From the NCBI GenBank assembly GCA_003415625.1, contig PYIU01000004.1:1302001-1366000 (forward strand): a stretch of DNA of 64,000 bases. The letters are read 5' to 3'. The notes below the pieces were generated by a model. That model was not told where the DNA came from and searched no databases. It saw only the letters and a list, made by a program, of their open reading frames with translations. The position numbers and the translations under genes were made by a program. Source of the DNA: Aquanectria penicillioides. Its lineage: Eukaryota; Ascomycota; Sordariomycetes; Hypocreales; Nectriaceae. Of this stretch, positions 1-11,702 are shown in pieces (the first letter of the stretch is position 1; each line of letters starts with the position of its first letter).

Positions 1-165
1 ACGCTGGAGTTTGGACGGAAGAATGGTGCGTGGTTATGGGCGAAGCTATATATGCTTCTTGAGTTTGAGTTGTCGACGCGACAGATGGCCGAGGTGCCGG
101 CGGTGGTGGAGCAGTGGCGGGCACTGGGCCTGGGGGACGCCTTCGACGATGCCGTGGTTGATTGA
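1..165 (+). CDS. C-terminal end of an unidentified gene, cut by the window edge
   Basis: Frame 1 is open from the first base to a TGA at 163-165, giving 54 C-terminal residues. The tail is rich in hydrophobic and acidic residues (begins TLEFGRKNGAWLWAKLYM, ends DAFDDAVVD) and reads like a folded, mainly helical domain end, not a low-complexity tail. I do not recognise the family. The start and any introns lie to the left of the window. A following gene-free stretch with no competing frame supports this as the true 3' end. Confidence 0.5.
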   Translation, partial: TLEFGRKNGAWLWAKLYMLLEFELSTRQMAEVPAVVEQWRALGLGDAFDDAVVD

Positions 166-1753
166 GAAACCTCTTCCGAACCTTCTTCCGAATCCTTCGC
201 CCCTGAGGGTTGCTGTGAGAACCAGATCGTCTTCCACGGGACAAGCGGGTTGCGGCAGAGACGTCAAAGGGGTTGTCGAGTAAACAAGTCTGGTCCTCTC
301 GCTCAGGGTTCATGCCTCGCCGCATGATTGTAACTGCGACTTCTTCCTTGGTAGATTCGTGAAGTAGTTTCGGGTGTGACTGCTTTTCATGTCGCGCACC
401 GTTTGGGTGCCCACCTTTCTCATTTCGGTCAGCGAAGGTGAAGATCTCGCAAGGACGGGGAAGATGACGACAGAAACACCTCGATGGAGATGGAGATGGA
501 GGAACCGGAGAGCGAAAGTGTCGATAGGTTGAAATGCGCTAAATGACCAAACTTGTATAGGATCAACCCTTCGAAGGCGAAAAAAGGGCGCGGGGAGAGG
601 AGAAGGCGAAGTGAGAACTGCGGGTGTATCCCATGGAGTTGGATAAGCTTGCTGAAGGTGACGTTTAAACCTGGCCGAAGCGTCCCAGAGTGTCGCTCAG
701 TGGCAAGCCTTGTATTCCCAAATCCAATTCACAAAGTAGTTTCCCCTCCCAATCTAGCTGCAGTGCATTTATTTAAGAGCCTTGTGCCTTTGACAAGACA
801 ACCTGGCCCCACCTCCATTGCTACGAGGAAGAGAGTGTGTTGTTGTTGTTGTTGTTGTAGGCGGCCAGATGCCTCCTAAATTTTGGAAGGGGAGGGCTCT
901 GAGAGGGCCATTTTTCAACTCCACGAGTGCTCTGCATGTGGCGTACATGCATTTTGATAAACATCAAGGCCCCGTGGGCTCCAGCCTCCCGTGCAGCAGC
1001 AAAAGGGGAGGCATGCGAGAGAGGATGAGGTCCCCGAGTCTGGTTTCCAGCGGCGGTGCGGGCGGAGGCGGATGATATTGGTCGAGCTGGCCGGGGGTGT
1101 TTTTCGACTTCCGGTGTAATTTCCAATATAGGTGCACCACTCTGCTGTGAATCACAAAGCTGGCGTGAGAAGCCCTCGGTGAAGTGGTGTGGTAAAGTGC
1201 AATCCCGTGATGGGAGCAGCGGGGGAAGCGGAAACATCAAAGCCGGGCCGGCAACTTCGGCTCAGCTCAGCTCAGCTTCGACAATTGGGGATTGGGATTT
1301 CGGCTGGCTCCAAAATCACAATTATTGCGGTGACGTGGCGCCCATCACATGCATCGCAATGCAACCTCCACGTCTCGCCTCGCCTTTGAGGCTCCGTGGG
1401 ATCGAATCGCCGCGCTGGGCCCCTGGCGCGAGGCGTTCGCAAATTTGCCATTGAAGCGTCATGCCTCCCTTTTTATGATCGAGGCGAAGCGAGGCGGGGA
1501 AAGAAGCAGCCGACGTATCGGCCTTCCGAATGGGCTCGGTGTTGGATATTCAAGTGATATGCCAGGCCGATCATCGCAAACTTTCCAATGGTCATAGTCA
1601 ACAACCAATTCTCCGTCAACAATCGCCTTTTTCCCATGTGTTCTCCAAGCACTTCGCCAGTGCCTCCCAATTTTCCAAGAGACTGTAAGTCTTTGCCTGC
1701 CAGAGCACAACATCCATCCCATATTCAACACTCTATGGCAGACTACGATAGAA
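166..1753. other. Intergenic region, no gene seen
   Basis: This 1.6 kb stretch lies between the cut gene at the left edge and the retropepsin-like gene. Small open frames on both strands are short, Arg/Pro/Ser-rich and lack recognisable motifs. It holds a GTT microsatellite near 839-858. The last few hundred bases probably contain the promoter and leader of the next gene; an undetected upstream exon of that gene is possible. Confidence 0.5.
839..858. repeat. (TGT)n microsatellite
   Basis: About six to seven uninterrupted TGT/GTT units lie in intergenic DNA. Confidence 0.9.
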
Positions 1754-2884
1754 ATGCCAGATCACACCGTCATCCTGGTTATACAATCCTGGGCGTTGCC
1801 ATTTCAAGATCGTCTGGGGGGCGACGACCCCCCACTGCATCACGGCCCCAACACGTCAATCGAGGCCACGGCTAAGTTCAAGACCGGACGAGAGAAGACG
1901 AACTTGATCTCGGACAAATTTGCAACGAGGTTGCTTGACGGCCAGGGCACCATACCCCCTGACCACGCCGCTTTCATGGGCATTCGCTGGAGTTCTTATC
2001 CCCATCAATCGTCTGGCACAGCACATTTGGAGGTGGTTTCCGACTTGGAATACTATGATATCATCCTACCCGGAGATTCGGAATCCCACATGTATCAAGA
2101 ATGGGCGCATTGGAATTTGCTCAATCCTCTGAAGCTAATTGACGACTCCATCAAGCTCGAGACGAACCAAGATTCTTACCATCAGGAGCCCACCACGAAC
2201 CGGAACCAGGCATCCCCGACAAACCCGGCGGGAACGCAATATCCGGAAAGCAAAGAACCAACTCAATTGTCCAACATGCAATTAATTGCAGCCAACCGTG
2301 GAGTTCAAATCATGAACAAGCAAACCATGGATGCCCTGGCCCCGCTCTGGTCTAAAATGCACCCGGCGCCGGCAATCTGGAACCATCCTGGCTATGGATC
2401 TTGCGGAGCCCCCACAGATGGACTCGTTTCAAATATCGATGACTCTACCTATGAGTCCGGGAGTGGAATATCCGCGTTCGGTTTGGAATGGTCAGAGACC
2501 TACCGCCAGAGCACCTTGTGCTGGACCTGGCCCGAGAGACCAACCTCGAACAAGTACGCACAAACCAATCCCGGGACTGCTCCAGCAACATGGACCTTGA
2601 ACAATCCGCCATCCTCATTTGGAAACTCGACTGATACCGCGTCCGTTGGAGACACCACACTTGCTTTCGGCGCTTCCGACGACCTATCTTTCGGTAAGGC
2701 CCCTCTACCTCGACGGGAACAGCATGTCGAGATGCTGGAAGCTGATAGTCAGTTTTCTGATCAAAGCCATGAGAGGGAGTTTAAGAACCACCCCGGACAC
2801 AAAATCTGGGAATGGGATATTGAGAAACAGCGATGGCGAAGACGGGGGACGAAGGACCATTGGGCTCCGGATATTTTTACCTAA
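1754..2884 (+). CDS. Retropepsin-fold-like fungal protein, degenerate active site
   Basis: Single open frame of 376 residues from an ATG. Residues about 33-107 look like the retropepsin-like domain seen in many uncharacterised ascomycete proteins: a segment KFKTGREKTNLIS (41-53), a spacer with GIRW (76-79), then LEVV and YDIILPGD (about 92-108), which matches the order of the catalytic loop and the second hydrophobic loop. The catalytic D-(T/S)-G is replaced by K-T-G at 43-45, so protease activity is unlikely. The middle is Asn/Pro/Thr/Ser-rich and probably disordered. The C-terminus carries a Trp/Arg-rich element (IWEWDIEKQRW, about 352-362) followed by RRR. The fold assignment is pattern recognition only. 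Upstream sequence is partly open, so the start could lie in an earlier exon. Confidence 0.6.
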   Translation: MPDHTVILVIQSWALPFQDRLGGDDPPLHHGPNTSIEATAKFKTGREKTNLISDKFATRLLDGQGTIPPDHAAFMGIRWSSYPHQSSGTAHLEVVSDLEYYDIILPGDSESHMYQEWAHWNLLNPLKLIDDSIKLETNQDSYHQEPTTNRNQASPTNPAGTQYPESKEPTQLSNMQLIAANRGVQIMNKQTMDALAPLWSKMHPAPAIWNHPGYGSCGAPTDGLVSNIDDSTYESGSGISAFGLEWSETYRQSTLCWTWPERPTSNKYAQTNPGTAPATWTLNNPPSSFGNSTDTASVGDTTLAFGASDDLSFGKAPLPRREQHVEMLEADSQFSDQSHEREFKNHPGHKIWEWDIEKQRWRRRGTKDHWAPDIFT

Positions 2885-3388
2885 CATCACTGTGCATTTA
2901 TATGACATATACACCACTTGGCAGGGACTCGGGATTCTATTGCTTCATTTACCTTATATTCATTTTGTCGTTCAATTTCTTATTGTCGTTCTTGCTTTTG
3001 GGGCGAATTCTATTTCTTTGACCCTCCTTTTTGATGATTTGATGACCATTGGGAGTATGTCCGTAACACAGATTGATGCGCAAGCCACACTCCCAAGATG
3101 ACGAAGAGACTGTACAATGAATATGTAAGTTAGCAATAGAGCATGTCAGTTATCATAAAAATGAAACTAATATAACAAGATTTGGGGGGATGGGGGGGAT
3201 TTGGTCTCAATATTGTTCTTTTAGCTTTTACTTATTTCTTGGTTCCTCGTGCTTTCCTGTTTGATCTGCTTGATGCTCAGGTCAAGACGGCATTCGCCAC
3301 TCGCTTGACCATTTGAAAGTTAGATTTTGAGCCAGTCTGCAACCATCAAAAAGGCTCGTTTAGGACTAGCGACGCGATTTTTATTACC

Positions 3389-3426
<38 letters not shown>

Positions 3427-3761
3427 TTATTATTATTTGTTCTTTATTTTCATTGTTTCGCCTACCTAAAGTCCTCATCTCTCTCCATATAAAAACCCTG
3501 GTGTGCCTAAGCGCGTGAGTCATCTACAGTCATCAGTCGACCCGACATTGACTCAACGAACAAGGCTGAATCAAACGTGAACAACGCAGGGGCCCCAGCG
3601 CTAACTGGCCCACTTGGCCGTAGCGCTGACCAAGCCGATCAAGATCAGCTTCCAGCAGATTATCTAAAACCGCGACCATTGTCGCCATTTTACCATCGAT
3701 TTTGAGAAATACAAATGCCAAAACCCATTTACAGCTAAACACCTAACAAGAAGAATCAACC
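2885..3761. other. Intergenic region with ATT microsatellite
   Basis: AT-rich tail of the preceding gene, then a trinucleotide repeat and the presumed promoter of the F-box gene. No open frame here is convincing. Confidence 0.6.
3388..3437. repeat. (ATT)n microsatellite
   Basis: About 16 TAT/ATT units with one C interruption near 3426, in the spacer upstream of the F-box gene. It reads as isoleucine and asparagine runs in small open frames on both strands, which are artefacts. Confidence 0.95.
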
Positions 3762-5688
3762 ATGGAGAAGCCGTCTCTGGGAAACCTCCCGGACGAGCTC
3801 CTCCTGGACATTGTTGAATGTCTCGACACCGCGCGCGATGTCGCGCATCTAAGCTCCTTGACAAGACGCACCCACGACCTAGTCGGGCGGGAGGGTTGGC
3901 GCGCCTTTGTCAAAACTAGATTCCCGTCTCTCGATATCCCAGTGAACGGCACGACGGAATGGGGTTCCGTCGCAGATCGCGTCACATACCTGGATCGATG
4001 CTGGGAGAAGCGAGGGTTTTGGGTCAGTGAGCTGCACGAAAAGAAGCAGCATACGGGGAGGTATCAGCGAAGGCCGCCGCGGGGCCAGTCGGTTTCGTTC
4101 CATGCTGTCTTAGATGCCGGGTTGTCGTCCAACCAGCAAGACGAGGTTGTTGCGGCCGGAGTGGGAGAAAACCTCATCATTCGAACCAAGCCCCGAAGTG
4201 GCAAAAGACCAGACACCTGGCTCCAGCTCCAAGGCAAAACGTATGGCTACAATGCCGGAACAGGCGATGTGACAGCCGTTTCGGTGCTTGAACGCCAGGG
4301 TCTTCCATGCGTCGCTGTCGGAAGAGCCAACGGGGATATCCAGGTCTTATCGGCCGAGGACGATTTCGCCCAGTCATTGCAGAACCTCACCTTGGGGACC
4401 GACCAAGAAGGAAATCGCATCTCAGATCCGCTGAGGAAGTCCCCGGGTCAACTCGCAGTATCATGGACCGAATGGGAACCCCAATCGAATATCCTCGCGA
4501 GCTGCAAGGGCTCTGTCCTTTCTCTTCACGACCTCTCTGCGTCCCAGGATGCTTCGGTGCCGCCCATCGCACATTACGACTTCTACCAAGAAGCCACCAG
4601 AGACGAACCATCTCTAATCCGGGGCGCAAAATTCATGAGCAAAGATGTCATCGCCTGCGCTTTGGGCGGCAGCCGCGAGCCCCTGCGTTGGGGTAAGCTG
4701 ACTCCAACGGGCCCCGAATTTCTCAACGCCGACATGAACCGACATGTTTTCAACCTCGCAGCCGCTCAGACGGAGATTCGGCTAGGGGAAAAGACAACCG
4801 TACGTGCTATAGAGCCAGTGCGAGGCGCTGGCAGTGAGAGCCTGCTCTTAAGTGCATGGGACGACGGTACCTACAAGTTAGTTGATGCGATTCCTTCCCC
4901 CCGGTGTTGTCACACATCATTGCTAACAATGCCGCAGACTGATGGATCTTCGGACCCCATCGCCGTACGACGCAATTTACCGCGACCGCTTCCAACCATA
5001 TCAATCAGGCAGCTCTCTGCTGGTTTACGGCGCTGAGCGCTTCATTGCGGGAAGCAACACATCCCCAGACTTGCGTTTCTTCGATTTCCGGCACCCGAGG
5101 GCATATCACCACACCACCGCCCTGCCTTGTTCTGCGCAGTGGCCCTATCCAGTCCAAAGAGAAGACAGGGCATTAATCAACTCGAAGCGCCAGTCACGCC
5201 GCGAATCCGCAGCTTGCAACGTCCTCGGCGGATCCCTTTGCTCCTGGCACCATCAGTCGCGCCAGGACTACTGGCGTCCGGATGCCACTGTGCACGTCGG
5301 CAGCCCGACTTATGACCGGATATACTGCCTCAGTAAAGCCTCGGACATCTCGGACACCATCTACTGCGGTGTCCGAGGCGCTGTGTTGGAGATGAACCTC
5401 GGGCTCACGGAAGACGTGTCCCCCGAGCGGATGCAGCGTACAGCGCCAGCGGGGTGGAACATGGCCCGGCCTGGAGGCAAGGTGTCGCTGATTGAAACCG
5501 GCGTGAGCCTCTGCAACTCCAGAGAGTCCGACTTCGAGAGCCGAGGCGTCCCGGAGTTGATTGTTCAGCACCCGAAGTCGCAGGCTCACGCCGTCTCATC
5601 CGAACACGCGGTACGACACAGGCTGGACTCTGCTTTTCATAAGCTTTTAGATTTTCCACCAAGTCTCAATGTTATTTCAAGGAGTTAA
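3762..5688 (+). CDS. F-box protein with WD40/beta-propeller-like body
   Basis: Two exons, 3762-4876 and 4938-5688, encode 621 residues. The intron starts GTTAGT and ends GCCGCAG; joining restores a Lys codon and continues in frame. Residues about 5-45 form an F-box (NLPDELLLDIVECL, then a Leu/Arg-rich helix ending near DLVGREGW). The remainder has repeated short beta-type blocks such as VTAVSVLERQGLPCVAVGRANGDIQV, described here only by position (about 165-195), plus SWTEWEP and SAWDDGTYK, consistent with a divergent propeller. F-box proteins bind Skp1 and recruit substrates to SCF ubiquitin ligases; the substrate here is unknown. The ATG follows a favourable CAACC context. The gene converges with the nitronate monooxygenase gene. 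Confidence 0.82.
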
Positions 5689-5918
5689 CGGGGGGGTGGT
5701 GGGGGTCAAAAGATCGTGGATAAACAAATGGATCTGTTTTGTTGTTCTTTTCCTAGAGGAATGTCTCTTTTTCGACATCTAAATGGTAGATTTATAGATG
5801 GGACAGCGAGAATCCCTACAAAAGTCGCTCGTGGTGGGAATGCATCTAACGCAAAATGAGGTACGACCCAGCTTTGGCCGTGCCCCGATTTCATAACCCA
5901 TGTAATTCATACACTTGT

Positions 5919-7092
5919 CTACAGCTTCGACTCCGGCACGAGAAGAGCGAGCCTCTCCTTCAATGTCTCCTCTGCTTCCTTCTCGATTCTCTTGACGAGA
6001 ACGTCGCAGGTGGGAATGTCATGGATAAGACCAATGACTTGTCCAGTCGTCCAAACCTGTTGGGCGGTTAGCAGCTGGCATGGTAGCGAATAATGGGGAA
6101 AGGGGGGAGGGGGTTGTAGAGAGTGAGGGGTTGTGTTTTCAAGACTTACGCCGAACTCTGTGTCACCGTTGATAAACACCTCCTTGCCCCTCTTGCCGCT
6201 GACGTAGGGCGCAATCTCCTCAAACTTGCCCGTGCTGCTCTCGCGTTCAACCTTGAGTCCGTCGAGCGCCACCTTGTTCTTGTAAAGTCGGGTCGTGTTC
6301 TTCCAGCGGCGCATCAGCAGCGTGGTGTCCGTCTCCTGCGCGCGCACAATCTCCTCCTTGACCTTGATGTGCACGGGGGCCTCCTGTGTGCACATGAAGC
6401 GAGTGCCCATGTTGACACCGCAGGCGCCCAGGCACAGGGCCGCGGCGAGCCCGTAGCCGTCGGCGAAACCTCCGCTGGCGATGAAGGGCACCTTGAGGGT
6501 CTGGCGGGCCTTGCTGAGGAGGATGAAGTTGGTGATGTCGCTCTCACCAACGTGGCCGGCGCACTCGAAACCGTCAATGCTGAGGAAGTCGACGCCCAGC
6601 TTGACGGCGCTCTGGGCGTGTCGGATGGCGGTGCACTTGTGGAGGACGGTGACGCCGGCCTTCTTCAGCTGGGAAATGACGGGGCCGGGGGAGTTACCAG
6701 CCGTCTCGACGATGGTGATGCCCTCGTCAATGATGGCCTGGGCGTAGGCGCCGTAGTCCGGAGGCACCATCGCGGGGAGGAGCGTGATGTTGACGCCGAA
6801 GGGGTTGGAGGTGAGCTTTCGGCAGCGGCGGATCTCGTCGCGGAGAGCGGCGGGGGTAGGGAAAATGAGGGCGGTGATGATGCCGAGACCGCCAGCGTTG
6901 GAGACGGCAGAGGCGAGCTCTGCAGTGCCGACGTGCATCATGCCGCCTTGGACGATGGGGACTGGACGGCGAAGACGCAGAACACGTTAGCTTATTATGG
7001 TGTTCTTGCTTGCAGCGCGATGAGCTGTATGTAGCCAAGGGAATCAAACCTCTAATGCCCAGGCGGCGGGTCAGCTCTGTTGCGAAAGGCAT
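5919..7092 (-). CDS. Nitronate monooxygenase (2-nitropropane dioxygenase family)
   Basis: Three exons on the minus strand (7092-7050, 6961-6150, 6056-5919) give 330 residues. Exon 1 encodes MPFATELTRRLGIR; splicing adds VPIVQGGM, the FMN-binding start typical of the family. Other hallmarks are a Gly-rich loop (SNAGGLG), NPFGVN, the catalytic-His region DGFECAGHVGE (His about 151) and the phosphate-binding GGFADG and MGTRF segments. The family oxidises alkyl nitronates such as propionate 3-nitronate to oxo acids plus nitrite, using FMN and O2, and often detoxifies nitro compounds. Intron 2 (6057-6149) is 93 nt and contains no stop in frame, so retention would insert 31 residues before the C-terminal helix. 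Length and motif order are normal for the fungal enzyme. Confidence 0.93.
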
Positions 7093-7474
7093 GATGATGG
7101 CGACGGTGGGCGTGTGGTGAGAGGAAGGTCGTCTGAAGCTTGGAGTAGGAGTGACGGTCACAGCACGGCAAAGCGAAAGGTAGAAGCGATATCACGTCAG
7201 AGGCTCAGAAGCAGCGCGCAACAAGAGACAGCGCACCGGGGTGTTATACAATCATGCAGGAGGACAAACAACCGAAGCGCCCGAGGCTGAATCTAGAAGC
7301 AAGGGAGATTGACGTCGTCCGAGTCGCGAAAGTGAGACTCGAACCCGCTGGATGCCGAGGCACAATCCCCCACACTTGGACTGTCTCCACACTCGGCTTC
7401 GGCCCCGCAAGTTGCTGGTCTCCAGGGCCTCCAGGGCCTCCAGGGTTCGCAGGTTCCCACTCTCACATGCAACT

Positions 7475-7496
7475 AAAAAAAAAAAAAAAAAAAAAA
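7475..7496. repeat. A22 homopolymer
   Basis: Uninterrupted run of 22 A. It lies upstream of the nitronate monooxygenase gene and reads as poly-T on that gene's strand. It is too isolated, with no adjacent coding remnant or target-site duplication seen, to call a retroposon tail. Confidence 0.95.
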
Positions 7497-7847
7497 GCCC
7501 AAAAGCAGCACGCGCCATCGCCGACCTTGGCCAGGGCCTTAGCACCTACTGTACGGAGTGCCGCGCTGCCACTCACCCCCAGGGGCGATGCGACTCTCGA
7601 GGGGGAGCTGCAGGCTCTCCACGCGCCCACTATTGGGCCGCCTCCCTCACATGACGTTTGCGTGTGCCATCATCCACCATCACCGCAAACTGTAAGCTGA
7701 CCCCGCCGTGTCCAATGGCTTTGCTCACATTACATGTACACTTCATCTGATCTACACAGACACACACAAGACACATATACATACACTTGCAAATATCAAA
7801 GCAAGCAGATAGGTACACCGACCTCACAAAACTCATACACTCACATG

Positions 7848-7866
7848 CTCACTCACTCACTCACTC
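7848..7866. repeat. (CTCA)n tetranucleotide repeat
   Basis: Nearly five perfect CTCA units within a longer CA/TC-rich intergenic stretch. Confidence 0.85.
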
Positions 7867-8504
7867 GATGATTCACTCATTCACACGGCGCCTTCACAAC
7901 ATTCATCATCTCTCGACGTCTCTCGATCGCGCACTAGTTAGAAAAGAATCAATCCCATCTAGATAACCATAACATACTTCAACTCCTTGAAATCCCATCC
8001 CCAGGGCTCCCTATTTTAGCTCCTTTCGGCTATTTATACAGCAGGTCCCCGTCCCCTCCGCAGCCAGTTCTGCTTTGACCGGCCAGTCCAGCTTCGTTGA
8101 AGCTAATCGCAATCAGCGAGCATTTCCAAGTCCAAAACGCCCTATCATACAGCATGCAAAGCAGAGGAGCAAAAGAAATTAGAAAGAGAAGACAAAAAAA
8201 GGGAAGGGGGAGGAAGAAAGAAAATCCACCAAAGCCTTTCCCTGCAAGATTCCCACTCCCCATAATTTTTAAGGATCACTCCCACACACCAACGAAAGTG
8301 TCAAAACACTACCACGAGTCCTCCTAGATATTCCAGTACTCAACCCAAATGAACGTGTGTGACATGTGTTGTCAGTGAGTTCATGGGCGATGCAGATATC
8401 GTCGGTTCGTTGAATCCTCATAGCGTCGTCTCTCATTTCCAATCGTCCCAAGGTATCTCCGTCGTCGGTGAACGAAACCCTGCGTTTTCCTCCTCTTTTG
8501 TTTT

Positions 8505-11500
8505 TCAACCTAGGCCAGCTTCGGCAGCCATCCTCCCTGGTGGAGTCCTGTCCCTAGGCTTCTCAACCAGGTCCGCATATCCATCAAGGCTCGATCCCAT
8601 CACCTTTACCATGTCGAAAATATGAGTTCCCTTGAATGTCTCAGCCCAGAGACGAACCACTGCACTTGCCAACTGTCGAAGTTTGGCGCTATCACTTGTC
8701 GCCATTTCTGCCTGTGTCGATCCCGAATTCGCACCAGCCAAGGATGGATCGATTGGAACCGCAAACTCGGTCTCGTCGAGCATGCGTCGTACCATCTCCA
8801 GCAAGTTCTTCTCCTCAGGCGAAGCTGGAGGGTCATTTGGTCCGATTGCTGCCAAAGTCAACAGCCACTTGGACACAAGAACGGCGCACTCAAAGTTACA
8901 CACTAGAAGCTTCAGTTAGCGCACTTCCTTCACCATCTACCACCTGTCTATTATAAAGATAAGCACTTACTCGAATGCTGAATGCTCCATTCAGCCGATT
9001 TGGTCCTCGCCACGTAATTCACGCCAGCCTTCACCAGCATGGAGAGCGCATGCACGGCTTGGAAAACTGCCCGATGAAGTCTGAGGCTTCTCACTAACAG
9101 CGGTGTCCGGCTCAGTGCAGACGCTACCAAGAGCGGGTCCCGGGTTTCCAGGGCCGTGGAGGAGGAGACGTCGGTGTACAATCGTAGATAGGCTAGACGA
9201 AGTAGCGCCGTTGCCGTAAAGTCCAAGGTACCTCCCTCAATCGAGTCTGACACACTAAAATGTCCTGATTCTGCAGCCCGGAGTTGGTGCTGATCCTCAA
9301 AGCTTGTCTGCCATACTCGTAAAGCCTGGGTCACCTCTTCCACATCTTCTGGCTTCATGGTTCGGTTGATGTTGTAAGGCAGGCCGGCTGCAAAAGAGGT
9401 TTGCTTCAACAGGTAAATGTGCTGAAGCAAAGCGTGGATCAAAACATGGCTCCCAAATGATGACAAGTGCGTTGGGAGACCCTGGTTCGTCCGGCCAAAC
9501 AATCGAGAGAAGGCATCGTGAAGGGTCAGTTCCATGATCGGTGTCGATTGCCGTAGTTCTTGCCATTGCCAGGCCGTCTCTGCCCTCCAAAGCTTACCCC
9601 TCTGCGGCAGCGGCAGATTGACCTCGGATGTCAGTAGCAGTGGTGGCATATTGTAGACTATACTGCAGAGGTTAAAGAAGCAGTAAGCAACGAGCTTTGT
9701 TCGTGTCGCCGTTTCAAGACGAATCCAGGTTTCCCAGTCATTTACAGTACTCTGGTTCGGCTCCGCCACCAGACCTTCCTCTCGAATCAAGATTGCTAGA
9801 TTGCTTTGCAAGGACAAGGCCTCGTGTAAAATAGTTTTAACCCCCCAGAGGCCCACTACAAAGAGCAACAAAACTGCTTGAATGGTTTCAATTCTTGCTT
9901 GGGGAGTGTTTGGGGAACTAGTTGCAAATCATGTTAGTCTTGTTTCGAAGTCCACGTATACAGACATCACCAACTTACTAGGGCTCTCGGTGGGTATCTT
10001 GTGTCGCCGGCCTCTCTGATTGCGCAGAGGCAAATGAATGACGGTATGTGGCACTCGGAGATGGTCTGGTTGAATGCGGGCTATAGGCAGCAGGTGTCGG
10101 GAGCAAGGCGTGGACTTCAGAAATGCGTCGTCGACGAATTTGCTCCATCGCAACGGCCTTTGCCGCGTACCACAGAGCATACCCTCGATTTTTTTCAAAG
10201 CGGTACTGAGCTCCGACAGCAAGGATTGCGAGCAAAAGTTCGGGGGCGGTGTCGGCGGGGGAGAATGTCGGGAGATGTAAAAATGGGAGGTGCTCATGGA
10301 GGCCACTGATGTAACCTTCGAGGAATCTGGTGAGAGTATGACGGGATGGGAAAACAAAGTCATTGGGCAAAACGGAAGAAAACTCATCCAGCCTGTTCTT
10401 GATGACTGTGTGATCCACTACTGAGATACGCAGGGATGGTGGTCGGGATGATTCGTCATGGCCACGGGCTGAAGCATCAACTGGATCTCGCGATTCCGGG
10501 TGCATATTTGGGAATCTGGGAGGGTAAAGAGAGGAAGGCTTGGATGGACGCCTCTGGCCTGCGTTTCCGTGGGGCCTAGACCACATGCTCATCTGCTGGT
10601 CGGGCTCGAAGTGAGGAGGAAGGAAATGTGCTGATGATGAAAACTCGTCCAGGAAGAGGTTGTAGTCGTCATAGGAGCCATTCGATTGCTGAGGTGCATA
10701 TCCAGAACCAAGTGCCTGTCCCTCCTCCCGAGGACGGTCCGAGTATGCCATTATTGTGTCTCCATAGCTCTTCCTCCGGGTGTCAGTAGGTGAATGCTGT
10801 TGAGTTGCCTCGTTTGCTGTCGACTGAACCTGGTTCCCGGAGCTGGCAAGAGCGGCATCTGATAGCAAATCCAGATTACATGCACCAGGTCGAGTTGGGG
10901 CGCGGGGGTCTTGAGGCGCGGAAACGGCCGTAAGCGGAGGTCCAGACGCAGGGTGAAATTGAGGTGGCGGCTGTGACAAAGGCTGCTGTAATGATTGGGG
11001 CCGAGGAGCATTGTGATGATGTAAGGCGATAGAATCGGTATCTATTTGACCCTCTGACACGGACGTTTTGTGAGAAGTGGTGGAGGTGTTGGAGGACAAC
11101 TTCCTTGGGCGGTTTCCATCTTTGTTTCCTTCATTAAGATGAACAAGTTTCTCATGTCGAACGAGAAGGTCCCTAATATCCATGTAAGTATGTGCATAAA
11201 GGGAGTCGAGAGCAGCACAGTCAAGTTGATCCTTGTACAAGGGGGCAAGGGATATCCAGATAGGAGTAGGAGTAGAGTAGGTGGGTAAGAGAGGGTGGGT
11301 GGATGGGCGATGAGATGGATAAGTGAGTGAAATGGGTGGGACAAGCTGGGGGAGGTTGACTGTAGTGGAATTAGTCAACACCAACCAGCAAGCACAACGT
11401 ACCGTCTGCCAAAGGTTTTCCCGCAACGATCCCAGCCACACGAGAAGGGCTTCTCCTTTGTATGTGTACGCTCATGTCTCTGGACGTGTTCGACACGTCT

Positions 11501-11702
11501 GAGAAGCAGAAAGTAATGTTAACATCGGGGGCTTTTCTCGGCAATGTAGAGAGACTGACCTGAAGCGTTTACTACAATATTTGCATGGCAACGTCTTTGG
11601 TTTCGGTTGACGGGGCTCAACGGGCTCAGGAGCCACGAGAGGCATCGGAGGGCCAGTTAATGGCCGAGGAGGCGGACCCTCCATAGACTGAATAGCAAGC
11701 AT
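8505..11702 (-). CDS. Transcription factor: two C2H2 zinc fingers plus fungal-specific TF domain
   Basis: Five exons on the minus strand (11702-11560, 11498-11403, 11172-9979, 9917-8971, 8902-8505) sum to 2,778 nt, 925 residues. Finger 1 is C40-x2-C43-x12-H56-x3-H60, split by the first intron; finger 2 is C68-x4-C73-x12-H86-x4-H91, split by a 230-nt intron (11173-11402) just before [12 protein letters not shown]. Residues about 92-390 are low-complexity (Ser/Pro/Gln/Asn). From about residue 395 the sequence matches the fungal-specific transcription factor domain, including [10 protein letters not shown] and [19 protein letters not shown], completed across the third intron. This architecture resembles the Klf1/AmdX-like regulators; the target genes are unknown. 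The ATG at 11702 sits beside a possible acceptor (CTTAAC...TTCAG), so the first codon could instead be the Met at 11684, with an untranslated or coding exon far upstream. Confidence 0.88.

Larger units (their letters stand above)
7093..8504. other. Intergenic region with poly-A and CTCA repeats
   Basis: This 1.4 kb stretch lies between the 5' end of the nitronate monooxygenase gene and the 3' end of the C2H2 regulator (both minus strand). It contains an A22 run, CA-rich segments around 7755-7790 and a CTCA tetranucleotide repeat. I see no gene in it. The part next to 7093 should hold the monooxygenase promoter. Confidence 0.6.

Noticed and set aside
6123..7034. 303-codon plus-strand frame opposite nitronate monooxygenase
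   Set aside because: Antisense shadow of a gene with complete motifs; the sequence is Gly/Val/Asp/Ala-biased without domain signals.
7290..7380. tRNA-like T-loop (GGGTTCGAGTC on the minus strand)
   Set aside because: The T stem does not pair fully and no matching acceptor or anticodon arm could be folded at the correct distance.
7475..7496. A22 as a retroposon poly-A tail
   Set aside because: No coding remnant or target-site duplication next to it; simple homopolymer is sufficient.
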